In this document: positions 40,088 to 52,760 of the stretch, in pieces | Numbering within the stretch: the stretch's first letter is position 1 | Layout: each line of letters begins with the position of its first letter | NCBI RefSeq assembly: GCF_000314855.2 | Contig: NZ_KB233222.1 | Location: forward strand, 764,889 to 828,888 | Reading direction: 5' to 3' | DNA: 64,000 nt | Origin: Providencia burhodogranariea DSM 19968 | GTDB lineage: Bacteria > Pseudomonadota > Gammaproteobacteria > Enterobacterales > Enterobacteriaceae | Notes under the pieces: model-generated | Seen by the model: the letters and a program-made list of their open reading frames with translations, nothing else | What the model was told of the DNA's origin: nothing | The model's database searches: none | Program-made: the position numbers and the translations under genes

Positions 40088-40758
40088 GTCAATGAAAAGC
40101 TAAAAAACAATCATTAACCACTTAATAAGTATGGTTAAAAATGTTGTAACGTGGAATAATTGTGACACAGATGGCAGAACCTGAATTCCATTATTTAGTT
40201 ACAAAATTGTTATCTTGTTAACAATAATCTTTTGCTGAATTGATAAAATAGAACTGGAGCGTCAAGCAGTTACTTGATTTTTTGAACAAAAAATGGTTAA
40301 CAAGATTTAGGCTAAATTTGAATATTCTGTAAACAGTCTGAACATTTTTTCAATAAAAGTGTGCGCTAGATCAAATAAAAAGAGCAATTTTTCATCTGTT
40401 AAGACAGGTTTTTCCTGCGATAATAGTGTAGTAAAAACGAATAATCAGTTAAGCTAGTCTATGTGTTTGCTTGTGTATCATCAAACTGACACGTTTTAGC
40501 TGCTGTTGAGTGTTTTTTGTTGCAACGTTGTTTTTAGTTTGTCAGGCGTTTGTAGCAAATACGGGTTATTTTACTTAGTTTAAGCAAAATAACATAGTCA
40601 GAGAGAGGACAAACCAAACGCAGTCTTCAGGCTGAATTTTATGTTTGGTGATGTTTTTTGGTCTTTCTTCTCAGTTAACTGGGCAATTATGGTGTAATAC
40701 TGCCGTGATGTTGATAAGAGCAGGTTTACGCACCATATGTAATGAGTAAGCAACGAGT
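40088..40758. other. nuo operon upstream region
   Basis: About 670 bp without a gene between the lrhA terminator and nuoA. It presumably holds the nuo promoters. A string TTGTGTATCATCAA (40471-40484) matches 8 of 10 FNR positions and is only suggestive. Confidence 0.5.
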
Positions 40759-41202
40759 ATGTCTACATCTATCCTAGCGTTAGCCCATAATTGGGCATTT
40801 GCGATATTCTTTGTCGGCGCCATCGCCCTTTGTTCATTTATGTTGGTCGCTGGCCACTTCCTTGGTAGTCGCGCCAAAGCCAGAACAAAACATGTGCCTT
40901 ATGAATCGGGTATCGATTCTGTAGGAAGTGCCCGTCTCCGTATGTCAGCCAAATTTTATTTGGTTGCCATGTTCTTCGTTATTTTCGATGTTGAAGCAAT
41001 GTTCCTGTTTGCGTGGGCTGTCGCCATTCGCGAAGTAGGTTGGTTAGGCTTTATCGAAGCAGCGATCTTCATTCTGGTATTGTTGGCAGGGCTCTTTTAC
41101 CTGATCCGCGTCGGTGCATTGGATTGGACTCCTGTCCGTTCACGTCGCGCAGTTAAAGGTCCTAGTGAAGTTATTAAAATCAGCAATCGTCATCTGCAGT
41201 AA
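40759..41202 (+). CDS. nuoA: NADH-quinone oxidoreductase subunit A (NuoA)
   Basis: NuoA is a small membrane-arm subunit of respiratory complex I. At 147 residues it has the E. coli length and three hydrophobic helices. The conserved loop [26 protein letters not shown] and the acidic helix [13 protein letters not shown] are clear. It is the first gene of the 13-gene nuo operon, 17 bp before nuoB. Confidence 0.97.
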   Translation: MSTSILALAHNWAFAIFFVGAIALCSFMLVAGHFLGSRAKARTKHVPYESGIDSVGSARLRMSAKFYLVAMFFVIFDVEAMFLFAWAVAIREVGWLGFIEAAIFILVLLAGLFYLIRVGALDWTPVRSRRAVKGPSEVIKISNRHLQ

Positions 41203-41219
41203 AAGCGAGGCATTATAAA

Positions 41220-41894
41220 ATGGATTATACGCTCACCCGCATAGATCCGGACGGTGAGAACGACCGTTACCCGCTGCAAACTCAAGAAATCGTTAGTGAT
41301 CCACTTGAGCAGCAAGTCGAAAACAGCGTGTACATGGGGAAACTCTCTCATGCGTTACATGATGTGGTTAACTGGGGACGTAAAAACTCTCTATGGCCAT
41401 ATAACTTTGGTCTTTCATGTTGCTATGTAGAAATGGTGACGTCGTTCACAGCAGTTCATGACGTAGCCCGCTTTGGGGCAGAAGTACTTCGTGCTTCACC
41501 TCGTCAAGCCGACTTTATGGTCGTTGCAGGAACCTGTTTTACGAAGATGGCGCCGGTTATTCAACGCCTCTATGACCAAATGCTAGAACCTAAATGGGTT
41601 ATCTCAATGGGGTCATGTGCGAACTCTGGTGGTATGTATGACATCTATTCTGTCGTGCAAGGTGTAGACAAATTTATCCCTGTGGATGTTTACATTCCAG
41701 GCTGCCCACCACGTCCTGAAGCTTATATGCAAGCACTATTGCTGCTGCAGGAATCAATTGGTAAAGAGCGTCGTCCGCTCTCATGGGTTGTCGGTGATCA
41801 GGGTGTTTATCGTGCCAATATGCAATCAGAAAGAGAAAGAAAGCACGGTGAACGTATCGCAGTCACAAACCTGCGTACCCCAGACGAAATTTAA
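41220..41894 (+). CDS. nuoB: NADH-quinone oxidoreductase subunit B (NuoB)
   Basis: NuoB carries iron-sulfur cluster N2, the last electron carrier before quinone. The 224-residue protein shows the tandem Cys pair in GLSCCYVEM, Cys in GTCFTKMAP and [11 protein letters not shown], and Cys in [10 protein letters not shown]. It is a peripheral-arm subunit at the quinone site. A 71-bp gap to nuoCD follows. Confidence 0.98.
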   Translation: MDYTLTRIDPDGENDRYPLQTQEIVSDPLEQQVENSVYMGKLSHALHDVVNWGRKNSLWPYNFGLSCCYVEMVTSFTAVHDVARFGAEVLRASPRQADFMVVAGTCFTKMAPVIQRLYDQMLEPKWVISMGSCANSGGMYDIYSVVQGVDKFIPVDVYIPGCPPRPEAYMQALLLLQESIGKERRPLSWVVGDQGVYRANMQSERERKHGERIAVTNLRTPDEI

Positions 41895-41965
41895 GGCGTA
41901 AAGCCATACAGCGTAACAGAGCAATGTTGCGAATTAATAAACCTGATCAAGCGTTATGGTGAAGA

Positions 41966-43765
41966 ATGATGACAGATCAGATGGCGCAAGAGAGTACTCT
42001 GCCAGAATGGCAGACACAGGATCACTTAAATGACCCTGTACTTCTGGAGTTGCGCAACCAATTTGGCCCGGATGCCTTTTCTGTTCAAGCAACCCGTACT
42101 GGTATGCCAGTTATCTGGGTAAGACGAGAACAACTACTGGAAGTTGTAGATTTTCTAAAAAAACGACCAAAACCTTATGTCATGTTATTTGATCTACATG
42201 GGGTTGATGAGCGTCAGAGAATACATACACAAGGTTTGCCTGAGGCAGACTTTACTATTTTCTATCACCTTCTCTCAATTGACCGCAACCGCGATATCAT
42301 GTTGAAGGTCGCGCTAAGTGAGAATGACCTCAATGTGCCATCTGTGGTGTCATTGTTCCCAAATGCTAGCTGGTATGAGCGTGAAGTGTGGGATATGTTC
42401 GGGATTACCTTCCAAGGCCATCCGAACTTACGCCGGCTGCTTATGTCACCAAGTTGGGAAGGTCATCCGCTGCGTAAAGATTACCCAGCACGTGCAACCG
42501 AATTTGATCCGTTTGAGCTGACTAAGCAAAAACAAGATCTGGAAATGGAGGCATTGACTTTCAAACCAGAAGAATGGGGTATGTCGCGTGGGAACCAAAA
42601 TGAAGATTTTATGTTCCTTAACTTGGGGCCTAACCACCCATCATCACACGGTGCATTCCGAATTGTATTGCAGCTCGATGGTGAAGAAATAGTTAACTGC
42701 GTTCCCGATATCGGCTATCACCACCGTGGTGCTGAAAAAATGGGTGAGCGTCAGTCATGGCACAGCTACATTCCTTATACTGACCGAATCGAATATCTCG
42801 GTGGTTGTGTGAATGAAATGCCTTATATCTTAGCGGTTGAAAAACTAGCAGGCATTGAAGTACCAGATCGTGTAAAAACGATCCGTGTCATGCTCTCCGA
42901 GTTATTCCGTATTAACAGCCACCTTCTGTATATCAGTACTTACATTCAGGACGTGGGGGCGATGACGCCTGTTTTCTTCGCCTTTACTGACCGCCAAAAA
43001 GTTTATAATGTCGTTGAAGCCATTACTGGTTTCCGTATGCACCCAGCTTGGTTCCGTATCGGTGGTGTTGCACACGACCTACCACGCGGTTGGGATAAAC
43101 TACTGCGTGAGTTATTAGATTGGCTACCAAAACGCTTAGAATCTTATGTGACCACAGCACTGAAAAACTCCATCTTGAAAGGCCGTTCAATCGGCGTGGC
43201 TTCTTATACTAAAGAAGAAGCACTAGCATGGGGTGTGACAGGTGCAGGTTTACGTGCGACGGGCGTTGACTTTGACGTACGTAAATGGCGTCCATATTCA
43301 GGCTATGAAAACTTTGAGTTCGATATTCCAATTGCTCACAACGGTGACTGTTATGACCGTGTCATGATCAAAGTGGAAGAGATGCGTCAAAGTATCCGTA
43401 TTCTTGAGCAATGCTTGAAGAATATGCCAGAAGGGCCTTTCAAAGCCGATCACCCATTGACGACGCCGCCACCAAAAGAGCGGACGTTGCAGCATATTGA
43501 AACTCTGATTAATCACTTCTTGCAAGTGTCTTGGGGTCCAGTCATGCCTGCCAATGAATCATTCCAGATGGTTGAAGCAACCAAAGGGATCAACAGTTAC
43601 TACTTGACGAGTGATGGTAGCACTATGAGCTATCGTACTCGTATCCGTACACCAAGTTATGCGCATTTGCAGCAAATTCCATCGGTGATTAGCGGTAGTT
43701 TGGTTTCTGACTTGATTGTCTATCTGGGTAGTATCGATTTTGTAATGTCGGATGTGGATCGCTAA
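41966..43765 (+). CDS. nuoC: NADH-quinone oxidoreductase fused subunit C/D (NuoCD)
   Basis: This is a 599-residue natural fusion of NuoC (30-kDa subunit, about residues 1-200) and NuoD (49-kDa subunit, about 210-599), as in E. coli and other gammaproteobacteria. The NuoC signature ERE-x-WD-MFGI...GHPNLRR is at about residues 135-155. The NuoD part has [23 protein letters not shown] and [17 protein letters not shown]. It ends in [18 protein letters not shown], with Asp/Arg near the quinone pocket. Two ATGs are adjacent (41966 and 41969). Confidence 0.98.
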   Translation: MMTDQMAQESTLPEWQTQDHLNDPVLLELRNQFGPDAFSVQATRTGMPVIWVRREQLLEVVDFLKKRPKPYVMLFDLHGVDERQRIHTQGLPEADFTIFYHLLSIDRNRDIMLKVALSENDLNVPSVVSLFPNASWYEREVWDMFGITFQGHPNLRRLLMSPSWEGHPLRKDYPARATEFDPFELTKQKQDLEMEALTFKPEEWGMSRGNQNEDFMFLNLGPNHPSSHGAFRIVLQLDGEEIVNCVPDIGYHHRGAEKMGERQSWHSYIPYTDRIEYLGGCVNEMPYILAVEKLAGIEVPDRVKTIRVMLSELFRINSHLLYISTYIQDVGAMTPVFFAFTDRQKVYNVVEAITGFRMHPAWFRIGGVAHDLPRGWDKLLRELLDWLPKRLESYVTTALKNSILKGRSIGVASYTKEEALAWGVTGAGLRATGVDFDVRKWRPYSGYENFEFDIPIAHNGDCYDRVMIKVEEMRQSIRILEQCLKNMPEGPFKADHPLTTPPPKERTLQHIETLINHFLQVSWGPVMPANESFQMVEATKGINSYYLTSDGSTMSYRTRIRTPSYAHLQQIPSVISGSLVSDLIVYLGSIDFVMSDVDR

Positions 43766-43767
43766 TT

Positions 43768-44307
43768 ATGCATAATGAAGATAATAAGCAGACCGATCTC
43801 AATGGTGTAAATGTTTTTGAACCTCAAGCACATCATGGCTTTGTGTTAACTGAAGCAGAGCGTGCAGAAATTGAGGGTGAAAAACACCATTACGAAGATG
43901 CGCGTGCTGCTTCAATTGAAGCACTAAAAATTGTGCAAAAAAATCGTGGTTGGGTTGAAGACGGCGCAATCCACGCAATTGCTGAAGTACTGGGTATTCC
44001 TGCAAGTGATGTTGAAGGTGTGGCGACATTTTATAGCCAAATTTTCCGTCAGCCTGTTGGGCGTCACATTATTCGCTACTGCGATAGTGTCGTTTGCCAC
44101 ATCACAGGTTATCAAGGGTTAGAAGCTGAGATCATTAGTCAACTTAGCATTCGCCCAGGCCAAACAACTCAAGATGGTCGCTTTACACTGCTACCAACCT
44201 GTTGTTTGGGTAACTGTGATAAAGGTCCTACGATGATGATCGATGATGACACTCACAGTTACGTTCAGCCTGAAGATATTAAAAAGTTACTGGAGCAGTA
44301 TCCATGA
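43768..44307 (+). CDS. nuoE: NADH-quinone oxidoreductase subunit E (NuoE)
   Basis: NuoE is the 24-kDa peripheral-arm subunit binding [2Fe-2S] cluster N1a. At 179 residues it has the four Cys ligands in [11 protein letters not shown] and [12 protein letters not shown]. The thioredoxin-like fold segment [15 protein letters not shown] is also visible. It overlaps nuoF by 4 bp. Confidence 0.97.
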   Translation: MHNEDNKQTDLNGVNVFEPQAHHGFVLTEAERAEIEGEKHHYEDARAASIEALKIVQKNRGWVEDGAIHAIAEVLGIPASDVEGVATFYSQIFRQPVGRHIIRYCDSVVCHITGYQGLEAEIISQLSIRPGQTTQDGRFTLLPTCCLGNCDKGPTMMIDDDTHSYVQPEDIKKLLEQYP

Positions 44308-45665
44308 CAAACTCCTCCGTTAAACAAGTGATCCGCACTGCTGAGACCCATCCGCTGACATGGCGTCTGCGTGATGACAGTCAACCAGTTTGGTTGGATG
44401 AATATCGCAGTACTAACGGATACAAAGGTGTTGAACGTGCACTGAAAAGCATGGCATCAGATGAAGTGGTTAACCTTGTAAAAGACGCTGGACTGAAAGG
44501 TCGTGGTGGTGCAGGTTTCTCCACTGGTTTGAAATGGAGCCTGATGCCAAAAGATGAAAACATGAAACTGCGTTACTTCTTATGTAACGCAGATGAAATG
44601 GAGCCGGGCACGTATAAAGACCGTCTTTTGATGGAGCAACTACCACATTTATTAGTTGAAGGCATGATCATCGGGGCTTATGCATTAAAAGCTTACCGTG
44701 GTTATATCTTCCTACGTGGTGAGTATGTTGAAGCGGCGAAAAATTTACGTCGTGCCATTGAAGAAGCAAAAGCAGCAGGTTTGCTCGGTAAAAACATTTT
44801 GGGTTCAGGTTTTGATTTCGAATTGTTTGTGCATACAGGTGCAGGCCGTTATATCTGTGGTGAAGAAACCGCATTGATTAACTCCCTTGAAGGCCGTCGT
44901 GCAAATCCACGTTCAAAACCACCATTCCCTGCGACGTCAGGTGCTTGGGGTAAACCAACCTGTGTTAATAACGTTGAAACCATTTGTAATGTGCCTGCGA
45001 TCCTTGAGCATGGCGACCAGTGGTACATCAACTTAAGCGCAGGTAAGAGTAAAGATGCCGGCACTAAACTGATGGGCTTCTCCGGCCGTGTTAAAAATCC
45101 GGGTTTATGGGAACTGCCATTTGGTACAACAGCGCGCGAAGTGTTGGAAGATTACGCGGGTGGTATGCGTGATGGTTTAACACTCAAAGCGTGGCAACCG
45201 GGCGGAGCAGGTACAGATTTCCTGACTAACGATCACCTCGATTTACCGATGGATTTCGAATCTATCGGGAAGGCGGGTAGCCGTTTAGGAACTGCACTGG
45301 CGATGGCTGTCGACAACGAAATCAACATGGTATCTCTGGTTCGCAACCTTGAAACTTTCTTTGCGCGTGAGTCCTGTGGTTGGTGTACACCTTGTCGTGA
45401 TGGTTTGCCATGGAGCGTTAAAATTTTACAGGCGCTGGAAAAAGGAGAAGGGCAGCAAGGCGATATCGAAACGCTTGAGCAACTTTGCCGTTTCTTAGGT
45501 CCAGGTAAAACCTTCTGTGCTCACGCACCTGGTGCGGTTGAGCCATTACAGAGCGCCATCAAATATTTTCGTGAAGAATTTGAAGCGGGTATCTCGCAAA
45601 AAGATCTGAGTAATCTTGTTAAGATCGCGGGTATCCAGCCCAACCTGCTTAAGCAGCGTTGGTAA
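44304..45665 (+). CDS. nuoF: NADH-quinone oxidoreductase subunit F (NuoF)
   Basis: NuoF binds NADH, FMN and [4Fe-4S] cluster N3 at the tip of complex I. The 453-residue protein has the glycine-rich NADH/FMN motif [15 protein letters not shown]. The FMN-binding segment [13 protein letters not shown] is also present. The cluster motif [15 protein letters not shown] and a later Cys ([11 protein letters not shown]) supply the four ligands. It overlaps nuoE by 4 bp and is separated from nuoG by about 100 bp with a hairpin. Confidence 0.98.
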   Translation: MTNSSVKQVIRTAETHPLTWRLRDDSQPVWLDEYRSTNGYKGVERALKSMASDEVVNLVKDAGLKGRGGAGFSTGLKWSLMPKDENMKLRYFLCNADEMEPGTYKDRLLMEQLPHLLVEGMIIGAYALKAYRGYIFLRGEYVEAAKNLRRAIEEAKAAGLLGKNILGSGFDFELFVHTGAGRYICGEETALINSLEGRRANPRSKPPFPATSGAWGKPTCVNNVETICNVPAILEHGDQWYINLSAGKSKDAGTKLMGFSGRVKNPGLWELPFGTTAREVLEDYAGGMRDGLTLKAWQPGGAGTDFLTNDHLDLPMDFESIGKAGSRLGTALAMAVDNEINMVSLVRNLETFFARESCGWCTPCRDGLPWSVKILQALEKGEGQQGDIETLEQLCRFLGPGKTFCAHAPGAVEPLQSAIKYFREEFEAGISQKDLSNLVKIAGIQPNLLKQRW

Positions 45666-45726
45666 TATTTTTACGAATGAGCAACCGTAAAAATAGATTT
45701 TCACGAAGAACGTATTTTTGATTAAC

Positions 45727-45744
45727 GCCTGCTCTTGAGCGGGC
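45727..45744 (+). promoter_or_regulatory. Hairpin in the nuoF-nuoG gap
   Basis: GCCTGCTC and GAGCGGGC around TT form a GC-rich hairpin, which opens to a slightly larger loop in practice. There is no T run after it, so it is more likely an mRNA stability or translation element than a terminator. It lies about 20 bp before the nuoG start. Confidence 0.5.
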
Positions 45745-45764
45745 CTTTGGGAAGCATGCTGACT

Positions 45765-48488
45765 ATGGCTACAATATATGTAGACGGCAAAGAATATAAT
45801 GTAAACGGGTCTGAAAACCTGTTACAAGCCTGCCTTTCTTTGGGGCTAGATATTCCTTATTTTTGCTGGCATCCGGCGCTGGGAAGCGTTGGCGCTTGCC
45901 GCCAGTGTGCGGTTAAGCAATATCAGAACGCGGATGATACCCGCGGTCGTCTCGTTATGTCCTGTATGACACCGGCAACGGAAGGTACTTACATCTCAAT
46001 CGATGATGAAGAAGCCAAACAATTCCGTGAAAGTGTTGTTGAATGGTTGATGACTAACCATCCGCACGACTGTCCAGTCTGTGAAGAAGGTGGTAACTGC
46101 CATTTGCAAGATATGACGGTAATGACCGGTCATAATATGCGTAAATATCGTTTTACGAAACGTACTCACATCAATCAGGATTTAGGGCCTTTCATCAGTC
46201 ATGAGATGAACCGCTGTATCGCCTGTTATCGCTGTGTGCGTTACTATAAAGATTACGCAGATGGGACTGACTTGGGTGTTTATGGTGCACATAACTATGT
46301 CTATTTCGGTCGTACCGAAGATGGTACACTTGAGAGTGAATTCTCAGGTAACTTAGTTGAAGTGTGCCCAACGGGCGTATTCACCGATAAAACTCACTCT
46401 GAGCGCTATAACCGTAAATGGGATATGCAATTTGCACCGGGTATCTGCCAACAGTGCAGTATCGGTTGTAATACTAGCCCAGGTGAACGTTATGGTGAGC
46501 TACGCCGTATCGAGAACCGTTATAACGGTTCAGTAAACCATTATTTTCTGTGTGACCGTGGGCGCTTTGGTTATGGTTACGTTAACCGTAAAGATAGACC
46601 ACGTCAGCCTCTCTTAAATAAAGAGGGTGCTAAACAAGTTATCTCTGCAATTGAAGCGATGCAAAGTGGTGCTCAGATTATCAATCAAGCGAAAAAAGTG
46701 ATTGGTATCGGCTCTCCACGCGCGAGCATTGAGAGTAACTACGCACTTCGCGCTCTAGTTGGCGCAGAAAACTTCTACTCAGGTGTTTCGACTGATGAGC
46801 AACGCCGTCTTGAATTGATGACCCATATTCTGCAAAACGGCGGTATTTATACGCCAAGCATGCGTGAAGTAGAAAGCTACGATGCAGTTCTAGTTCTGGG
46901 TGAAGATTTGACTCAAACTGGCGCGCGTATGGCTTTATCAGTTCGCCAAGCAGTTAAAGGCAAAGCACGTGAAATGGCAGCAGCTCAGAAAGTGGCTGAC
47001 TGGCAAATTGCTGCGATCATGAACATCGGTCAACATGCTAAATACCCGCTGTTTATCACTAACGTGGATGATACTCGTTTAGATGACATCGCAGCCTATA
47101 ACTACCGTGCTCCAGTTGCTGACCAAGCACGTTTAGGTTTTGCGATTGCCAACATGATTAATGGCGATGCTCCAGCAGTTGATAATTTACCTGCTGATCT
47201 GAAAGCAAAAGTCGAGACGATTGTACAAGCGTTATCTAGTGCGAAAAAACCACTGATTATTAGTGGTAGCCATAGTGCGAGTGATGCAATGATCCAAGCT
47301 GCTGCTAACGTCGCATTTGCATTAAAAGCAAAAGGCTCAGAAGTTGGCTTGTCTTACCTTGCATCGCACGCTAACAGCTTTGGTTTAGCGATGATGAAAG
47401 CACAGCCACTCGATAGTGCCTTTGCTCGTATCAATGCTAATGAAGCCGATGTGGCTATCGTGATGGAAAATGATCTTTACCGTCATAGCAGCGTTAATGT
47501 TGTTGACAGTACACTTGCTAAACTGAAACACCTAATTGTGGCTGACCACCAGCATACTGCCATCATGGACAAAGCGACATTAGTTCTGCCTGCGGCAAGT
47601 TTTGCAGAAGCAGACGGTACGCTGATTAACCAAGAAGGCCGTGCACAACGTTTCTTCCAAGTGTTTGATCCTTCATTCTATGACAAAGCTATCGTGATGA
47701 ACGAAAGCTGGCGTTGGTTGCATTCATTGCAAACCGAAGCACAAGAGCGTCATACCGATTGGTCACAATTGGATCATGTTATCGCTGATTGTGTGGCTGA
47801 ATTGCCACAGTTTGCAGGCATGATTGATGCAGCACCAAAAGCCTCTTTCCGTATCCGTGGCCAAAAATTAGCGCGGGAACCTCATCGTTACAGTGGTCGT
47901 ACAGCAATGCTGGCAGATCAAACTGTTCATGAGCAGCGCCAACCACAAGATATTGATACGCCATTTGCATTCTCAATGGAAGGAAACAACAGCCCAACCG
48001 CACCACGCCAGCAAATTCCATTTGCATGGGCTCCGGGTTGGAACTCACCACAAGCGTGGAATAAGTTCCAAAGTGAAGTTGGTGGTCATTTGCGTTTCGG
48101 TGATCCAGGTATCCGTCTATTTAATTCAACAGAAAGCAAATTGGCTTACTTCACTGATATTCCAGCCGCTTACCAAGCTGCGGAAGCACAGTGGGTTGTC
48201 GCGCCTTACTATCATCTATTCGGTAGTGATGAAATGTCACAACGTTCAGATGTAATCCAACAGCGCATGCCAGAGCCTTACATCATGCTGAATACGCAAG
48301 ATGCAGCGGCACTTGGCCTTGCAGCAGGGACTAAAGCGGAATTCAGTCATGAAGGTCAAGCATTTAACCTGACAGTCCGTCTTAGCAAAAACCTGTCTTG
48401 CGGACAAATTGGTTTGCCATTGGGTATGCCGGGTATTGCGCCAGCAATGGCGGGTGTGTCAGTCAATAATCTGCGGAGGGGTGCATGA
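45765..48488 (+). CDS. nuoG: NADH-quinone oxidoreductase subunit G (NuoG)
   Basis: NuoG is the 75-kDa-type subunit that holds several iron-sulfur clusters. I chose ATG at 45765 ([20 protein letters not shown], 907 aa), matching E. coli; ATGs at 45735 and 45756 are also in frame. It has an N-terminal [2Fe-2S] ferredoxin domain ([15 protein letters not shown]), then His/Cys ligands ([12 protein letters not shown]). The [4Fe-4S] motif is [11 protein letters not shown]. Next come the extra N7-type cluster of E. coli-like NuoG (CQQCSIGC) and a long molybdopterin oxidoreductase-like domain. The stop overlaps nuoH by 4 bp. Confidence 0.97.
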   Translation: MATIYVDGKEYNVNGSENLLQACLSLGLDIPYFCWHPALGSVGACRQCAVKQYQNADDTRGRLVMSCMTPATEGTYISIDDEEAKQFRESVVEWLMTNHPHDCPVCEEGGNCHLQDMTVMTGHNMRKYRFTKRTHINQDLGPFISHEMNRCIACYRCVRYYKDYADGTDLGVYGAHNYVYFGRTEDGTLESEFSGNLVEVCPTGVFTDKTHSERYNRKWDMQFAPGICQQCSIGCNTSPGERYGELRRIENRYNGSVNHYFLCDRGRFGYGYVNRKDRPRQPLLNKEGAKQVISAIEAMQSGAQIINQAKKVIGIGSPRASIESNYALRALVGAENFYSGVSTDEQRRLELMTHILQNGGIYTPSMREVESYDAVLVLGEDLTQTGARMALSVRQAVKGKAREMAAAQKVADWQIAAIMNIGQHAKYPLFITNVDDTRLDDIAAYNYRAPVADQARLGFAIANMINGDAPAVDNLPADLKAKVETIVQALSSAKKPLIISGSHSASDAMIQAAANVAFALKAKGSEVGLSYLASHANSFGLAMMKAQPLDSAFARINANEADVAIVMENDLYRHSSVNVVDSTLAKLKHLIVADHQHTAIMDKATLVLPAASFAEADGTLINQEGRAQRFFQVFDPSFYDKAIVMNESWRWLHSLQTEAQERHTDWSQLDHVIADCVAELPQFAGMIDAAPKASFRIRGQKLAREPHRYSGRTAMLADQTVHEQRQPQDIDTPFAFSMEGNNSPTAPRQQIPFAWAPGWNSPQAWNKFQSEVGGHLRFGDPGIRLFNSTESKLAYFTDIPAAYQAAEAQWVVAPYYHLFGSDEMSQRSDVIQQRMPEPYIMLNTQDAAALGLAAGTKAEFSHEGQAFNLTVRLSKNLSCGQIGLPLGMPGIAPAMAGVSVNNLRRGA

Positions 48489-49465
48489 TGGATTGGATAT
48501 CCCCAGAAGTGATGGAAGTGCTAATTTCCATCCTTAAGTCGGTTGTTATCCTGTTGGTTGTCGTGACCTGTGGGGCCTACATGAGTCTGGGCGAACGCCG
48601 AATTCTTGGTCTGTTCCAGAACCGTTATGGTCCTAACCGTGTTGGACCATTTGGCATGGGGCAATTAATTGCCGACATGTTTAAAATGTTGTTCAAAGAA
48701 GACTGGATCCCACGGTTCGCTGATAAAAAAATCTTTACGCTGGCACCAGTGATTGCATTTTGTTCACTGTTCCTTGCGTTTGCTATCGTTCCTGTCAGTC
48801 CGACATGGCACGTTGCTGACCTGAACATTGGGATCTTATTCTTCCTGATGATGGCTGGTTTGGCTGTGTACGCTGTGTTGTTTGCTGGTTGGGCAAGTAA
48901 TAACAAATACTCACTACTTGGTGCGATGCGTGCATCTGCACAAACTGTGAGCTACGAAGTGTTCTTGGGTCTTTCATTAATGGGAGTTGTTGCTCAGGCA
49001 GGCTCTTTCAATATGATTGATATTGTGAATTCTCAAGAAGGCATGTGGAACGTTATCCCTCAATTCTTTGGCTTCATCACTTTTGCGATAGCGGGCGTTG
49101 CGGTATGTCACCGCCACCCATTTGACCAACCGGAAGCGGAACAAGAGATTGCGGATGGTTACCACGTTGAATATTCAGGTATGAAATTCGGCCTGTTCTT
49201 CGTCGGTGAGTATATCGGTATCGTTACAGTTTCTGCACTGATTGTAACGCTGTTCTTTGGTGGCTGGCATGGACCATTCTTGCCGTCATTCCTGTGGTTT
49301 GCGATTAAGACTGCTTTCTTCATGATGATGTTCATCCTGATCCGTGCATCTTTACCGCGTCCGCGTTATGACCAAGTGATGTCCTTTGGTTGGAAAATCT
49401 GCTTGCCATTGACTCTGCTAAATCTGCTGGGTACCGCAGCAGTGATTTTATACAATGCTCAGTAA
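48485..49465 (+). CDS. nuoH: NADH-quinone oxidoreductase subunit H (NuoH)
   Basis: NuoH is the membrane subunit that joins the arms and forms part of the quinone chamber. At 326 residues (325 from the second ATG) it has about eight helices. Conserved segments are [63 protein letters not shown] and [14 protein letters not shown]. It overlaps nuoG and precedes nuoI by 14 bp. Confidence 0.98.
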   Translation: MMDWISPEVMEVLISILKSVVILLVVVTCGAYMSLGERRILGLFQNRYGPNRVGPFGMGQLIADMFKMLFKEDWIPRFADKKIFTLAPVIAFCSLFLAFAIVPVSPTWHVADLNIGILFFLMMAGLAVYAVLFAGWASNNKYSLLGAMRASAQTVSYEVFLGLSLMGVVAQAGSFNMIDIVNSQEGMWNVIPQFFGFITFAIAGVAVCHRHPFDQPEAEQEIADGYHVEYSGMKFGLFFVGEYIGIVTVSALIVTLFFGGWHGPFLPSFLWFAIKTAFFMMMFILIRASLPRPRYDQVMSFGWKICLPLTLLNLLGTAAVILYNAQ

Positions 49466-49479
49466 GGGGTGATTGAACC

Positions 49480-50022
49480 ATGACATTGAAAGAATTATTG
49501 GTCGGTTTCGGCACTCAAGTACGCAGTATTTGGTTAGTCGGTTTACATGCGTTCCAAAAACGCGAAACGCTGATGTATCCAGAAGAACCTGTTTACTTGC
49601 CACCCCGTTACCGTGGTCGTATCGTGTTAACTCGCGATCCTGACGGCGAAGAGCGTTGCGTTGCCTGTAACTTGTGTGCAGTTGCTTGTCCTGTGGGATG
49701 TATCTCACTGCAAAAAGCTGAGCATGACGATGGGCGTTGGTATCCTGAATTTTTCCGCGTTAACTTCTCACGCTGTATTTTCTGTGGTCTGTGTGAAGAG
49801 GCTTGCCCAACAACGGCAATTCAATTAACTCCAGACTTTGAAATGGGTGAATGGCGTCGTCAAGATCTCGTTTACGAGAAAGATGACTTATTAATTTCAG
49901 GTCCGGGTAAATATCCTGATTATAACTTTTACCGTAAGTCGGGTATGGCGATTTCAGGTAAAGACAAAGGTGAAGCAGATAACGAAGCTAAACCGATTAA
50001 CGTCAAAGACCTGTTGCCATAA
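49480..50022 (+). CDS. nuoI: NADH-quinone oxidoreductase subunit I (NuoI)
   Basis: NuoI carries two [4Fe-4S] clusters (N6a and N6b) that pass electrons towards NuoB. The 180-residue protein contains two ferredoxin motifs, [15 protein letters not shown] and [15 protein letters not shown], after an N-terminal amphipathic membrane-surface region. It lies between nuoH and nuoJ with short spacers. Confidence 0.98.
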   Translation: MTLKELLVGFGTQVRSIWLVGLHAFQKRETLMYPEEPVYLPPRYRGRIVLTRDPDGEERCVACNLCAVACPVGCISLQKAEHDDGRWYPEFFRVNFSRCIFCGLCEEACPTTAIQLTPDFEMGEWRRQDLVYEKDDLLISGPGKYPDYNFYRKSGMAISGKDKGEADNEAKPINVKDLLP

Positions 50023-50034
50023 GGAGCGATATTC

Positions 50035-50580
50035 ATGGAATTTACATTTTATATCGCCGGTCTGGTTGCTGTTTTAGCAACTTTGAGGGTGATAACCAAT
50101 ACTAACCCGGTACATGCGTTGCTGTATCTGGTTGTTTCTCTGCTGGCTCTGTCCATGGTGTTCTTCTCACTCGGCGCGTATTTTGCGGGTGCATTAGAGA
50201 TCATCGTGTACGCAGGGGCCATCATGGTGCTGTTTGTTTTCGTAGTGATGATGCTCAACCTTGGGCGTTCTGTAGAACAGCAAGAGCGTGAGTGGCTTGC
50301 ACCGAAGAACTGGATTGGACCTGCGATTTTATCCGCAGTGCTGCTCGCTATCTTGATCTACGGCATCTCTAGCCTGTCATACGAAGAAGGTATAGCAGGT
50401 ACGGTAATTAGTGCGAAAGAAGTGGCGATTAGCTTGTTCGGCCCGTATGTACTAGCGGTTGAATTAGCGTCATTGCTCCTGCTAGCAGGTCTAGTGGTGG
50501 CATTCCACGTCGGTCGTGACCGTTACGAAAACGATGCTGACATTGTCAGTGACGCTAACGCGAATGCGGAGGAACAATAA
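50035..50580 (+). CDS. nuoJ: NADH-quinone oxidoreductase subunit J (NuoJ)
   Basis: NuoJ is a membrane-arm subunit with five helices; 181 residues. The conserved third helix [20 protein letters not shown] is clear. An AAGGAG ribosome site precedes the ATG. Its stop overlaps the nuoK start by one base (TAATG). Confidence 0.97.
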   Translation: MEFTFYIAGLVAVLATLRVITNTNPVHALLYLVVSLLALSMVFFSLGAYFAGALEIIVYAGAIMVLFVFVVMMLNLGRSVEQQEREWLAPKNWIGPAILSAVLLAILIYGISSLSYEEGIAGTVISAKEVAISLFGPYVLAVELASLLLLAGLVVAFHVGRDRYENDADIVSDANANAEEQ

Positions 50581-50882
50581 TGATACCTCTTCAACATGGT
50601 CTGATTTTAGCGGCAATTTTGTTTGTAATGGGACTAAGCTGTCTTGTTATTCGCCGTAACCTGCTTTTCATGCTGATCGGACTGGAAATCATGATTAACT
50701 CAACTGCGTTGGCTTTTGTCGTCGCAGGGAGTTTCTGGGGGCAGCCGGACGGCCAGATAATGTATATTCTGGCAATTACACTGGCTGCAGCGGAGGCGAG
50801 TATTGGATTGGCGTTGTTGCTACAACTCCATCGTCATCGTCAGAACCTGAATATTGATAAAGTCAGTGAGATGCGCGGATGA
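50580..50882 (+). CDS. nuoK: NADH-quinone oxidoreductase subunit K (NuoK)
   Basis: NuoK is a 100-residue, three-helix membrane subunit related to MrpC antiporter subunits. The two membrane Glu residues needed for proton transfer are visible, in [11 protein letters not shown] and [13 protein letters not shown]. It overlaps nuoJ and nuoL. Confidence 0.98.
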   Translation: MIPLQHGLILAAILFVMGLSCLVIRRNLLFMLIGLEIMINSTALAFVVAGSFWGQPDGQIMYILAITLAAAEASIGLALLLQLHRHRQNLNIDKVSEMRG

Positions 50883-52741
50883 ACTTACTCTATTTAACAA
50901 TTCTGTTTCCACTTCTGGGGGCTGTGCTACTTGCATTTTCCCGCGGTCGGTGGTCAGAAAATGTTTCAGCAATCGTTGGTATCGGTGCCGTAGGTCTGGC
51001 TGCTGTTGTTACGGCATATGCGGGCATCGGTTTCTTAGAGCATAAAGCACTGATGGCTAATGCCGCCGATGCTTATGTTTATACTCAACCATTGTGGACT
51101 TGGATGTCAGTGGGTGATTTCACCATTCCATTCACGTTACACCTTGATGGTCTTTCATTGACAATGCTTAGCGTTGTCACAGGCGTTGGTTTCCTGATCC
51201 ACGTTTATGCGTCTTGGTATATGCGCGGAGAAGAAGGCTATTCCCGTTTTTTCGCCTACACTAACCTGTTTATCGCGAGCATGGTGGTTTTAGTTCTCGC
51301 TGATAACATGATGTTGATGTATCTCGGTTGGGAAGGGGTGGGGCTATGCAGTTATTTGTTGATTGGTTTCTACTACACTAATCCAGATAACGGCAAAGCA
51401 GCGATGAAAGCTTTCTTTGTGACTCGTGTTGGTGATGTATTCCTTGCCATTGGTATGTTTATCCTATGGAACGAATTGGGTACATTGAACTTCAGTGAAA
51501 TGGCAGTATTAGCGCCACAAAAACTGGCTGAAGGCGGTACCGCAATCACATGGGCAACCTTAATGATCTTAGGTGGTGCGGTTGGTAAATCAGCACAGCT
51601 TCCACTACAGACATGGTTGGCTGATGCGATGGCAGGCCCAACACCTGTTTCAGCACTGATCCACGCTGCAACCATGGTTACAGCAGGGGTTTACCTGATT
51701 GCTCGTACTCATGCGTTATTCTTGATGGCACCAGAAATTTTACATCTGGTGGGTATTATTGGTGCTGTGACTTTGCTGTTCGCAGGTTGTGCGGCACTGG
51801 TTCAAACTGACATCAAACGTGTACTTGCTTATTCAACCATGAGCCAAATTGGTTATATGTTCTTGGCTCTGGGCGTTCAAGCTTGGGATGCTGCAATTTT
51901 CCATCTGATGACACACGCCTTCTTTAAAGCGTTGCTATTCCTGTCAGCGGGTTCTGTGATTATTGCTTGTCATCACGAACAAAACATTTTCAAAATGGGT
52001 GGGTTACGTAAGCAGATCCCTTACGTCTACGCTGTAATGCTGATCGGCGGAAGTGCATTGGCTGCATTGCCACTGTTTACTTCAGGCTTCTACAGTAAAG
52101 ATGCTATTTTGTGGGGTGCAGAAGTTGATGGGCAGACTGTACTGTTATGGGCAGGTCTCATTGGTGCACTAATGACCGCAATGTATACCTTCCGTATGAT
52201 TTTCATTGCCTTCCATGGTGAAGCTAAAATCAAAGCGCACAAGGTCAAAGGTTTCACTCACTCCGTACCACTGGGCATTCTGGCTATTTTAGCAACATTT
52301 ATTGGTGCACAAATTCATCAACCTTTAGAGGGTATTTTCCCTGTTAATCCACTGGAGCATGAAGCCGGTAAGATTCAACTAGAAATCCTCTCAGGTGGCC
52401 TTGCAGTTGTGGGTCTGTTGATTGTGGCATTCATTTATCTGTACAGACGCTCGATAGCCACGGCGATCGCCAAAAGTGCACCAGGCCGTTTCCTCTCTAC
52501 ATGGTGGTACCATGCGTGGGGTTTCGACTGGTTATATGATGTTGTCTTTGTGAAACCATTTAAAGGTGTCGCATGGCTACTGGAAAGCGATCCTGTTAAC
52601 TCACTAATGAATCTTCCGGCTTGTTTGTCTCGTTGGGCGAACAAAGGGTTGTCAGTTAGTGTGAACGGTCAGGTCCGTTGGTATGTTGCCTCATTGGGGC
52701 TGGGTGCAGTGCTGATTCTTGCTCTGCTGCTTTTGGTTTAA
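50879..52741 (+). CDS. nuoL: NADH-quinone oxidoreductase subunit L (NuoL)
   Basis: NuoL is the distal antiporter-like proton-pumping subunit. At 620 residues it has many helices and the long C-terminal lateral helix region. Key segments are [16 protein letters not shown] (membrane Glu), [32 protein letters not shown] (Lys/His region) and [14 protein letters not shown]. It overlaps nuoK by 4 bp and precedes nuoM by 19 bp. Confidence 0.98.
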   Translation: MNLLYLTILFPLLGAVLLAFSRGRWSENVSAIVGIGAVGLAAVVTAYAGIGFLEHKALMANAADAYVYTQPLWTWMSVGDFTIPFTLHLDGLSLTMLSVVTGVGFLIHVYASWYMRGEEGYSRFFAYTNLFIASMVVLVLADNMMLMYLGWEGVGLCSYLLIGFYYTNPDNGKAAMKAFFVTRVGDVFLAIGMFILWNELGTLNFSEMAVLAPQKLAEGGTAITWATLMILGGAVGKSAQLPLQTWLADAMAGPTPVSALIHAATMVTAGVYLIARTHALFLMAPEILHLVGIIGAVTLLFAGCAALVQTDIKRVLAYSTMSQIGYMFLALGVQAWDAAIFHLMTHAFFKALLFLSAGSVIIACHHEQNIFKMGGLRKQIPYVYAVMLIGGSALAALPLFTSGFYSKDAILWGAEVDGQTVLLWAGLIGALMTAMYTFRMIFIAFHGEAKIKAHKVKGFTHSVPLGILAILATFIGAQIHQPLEGIFPVNPLEHEAGKIQLEILSGGLAVVGLLIVAFIYLYRRSIATAIAKSAPGRFLSTWWYHAWGFDWLYDVVFVKPFKGVAWLLESDPVNSLMNLPACLSRWANKGLSVSVNGQVRWYVASLGLGAVLILALLLLV

Positions 52742-52760
52742 TTAAGGGACACATTGCGCC

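Noticed and set aside
40471-40484. FNR-like TTGTGTATCATCAA before nuoA
   Set aside because: Only 8 of 10 defined positions match and the transcription start is unknown, so it is noted but not called a site.
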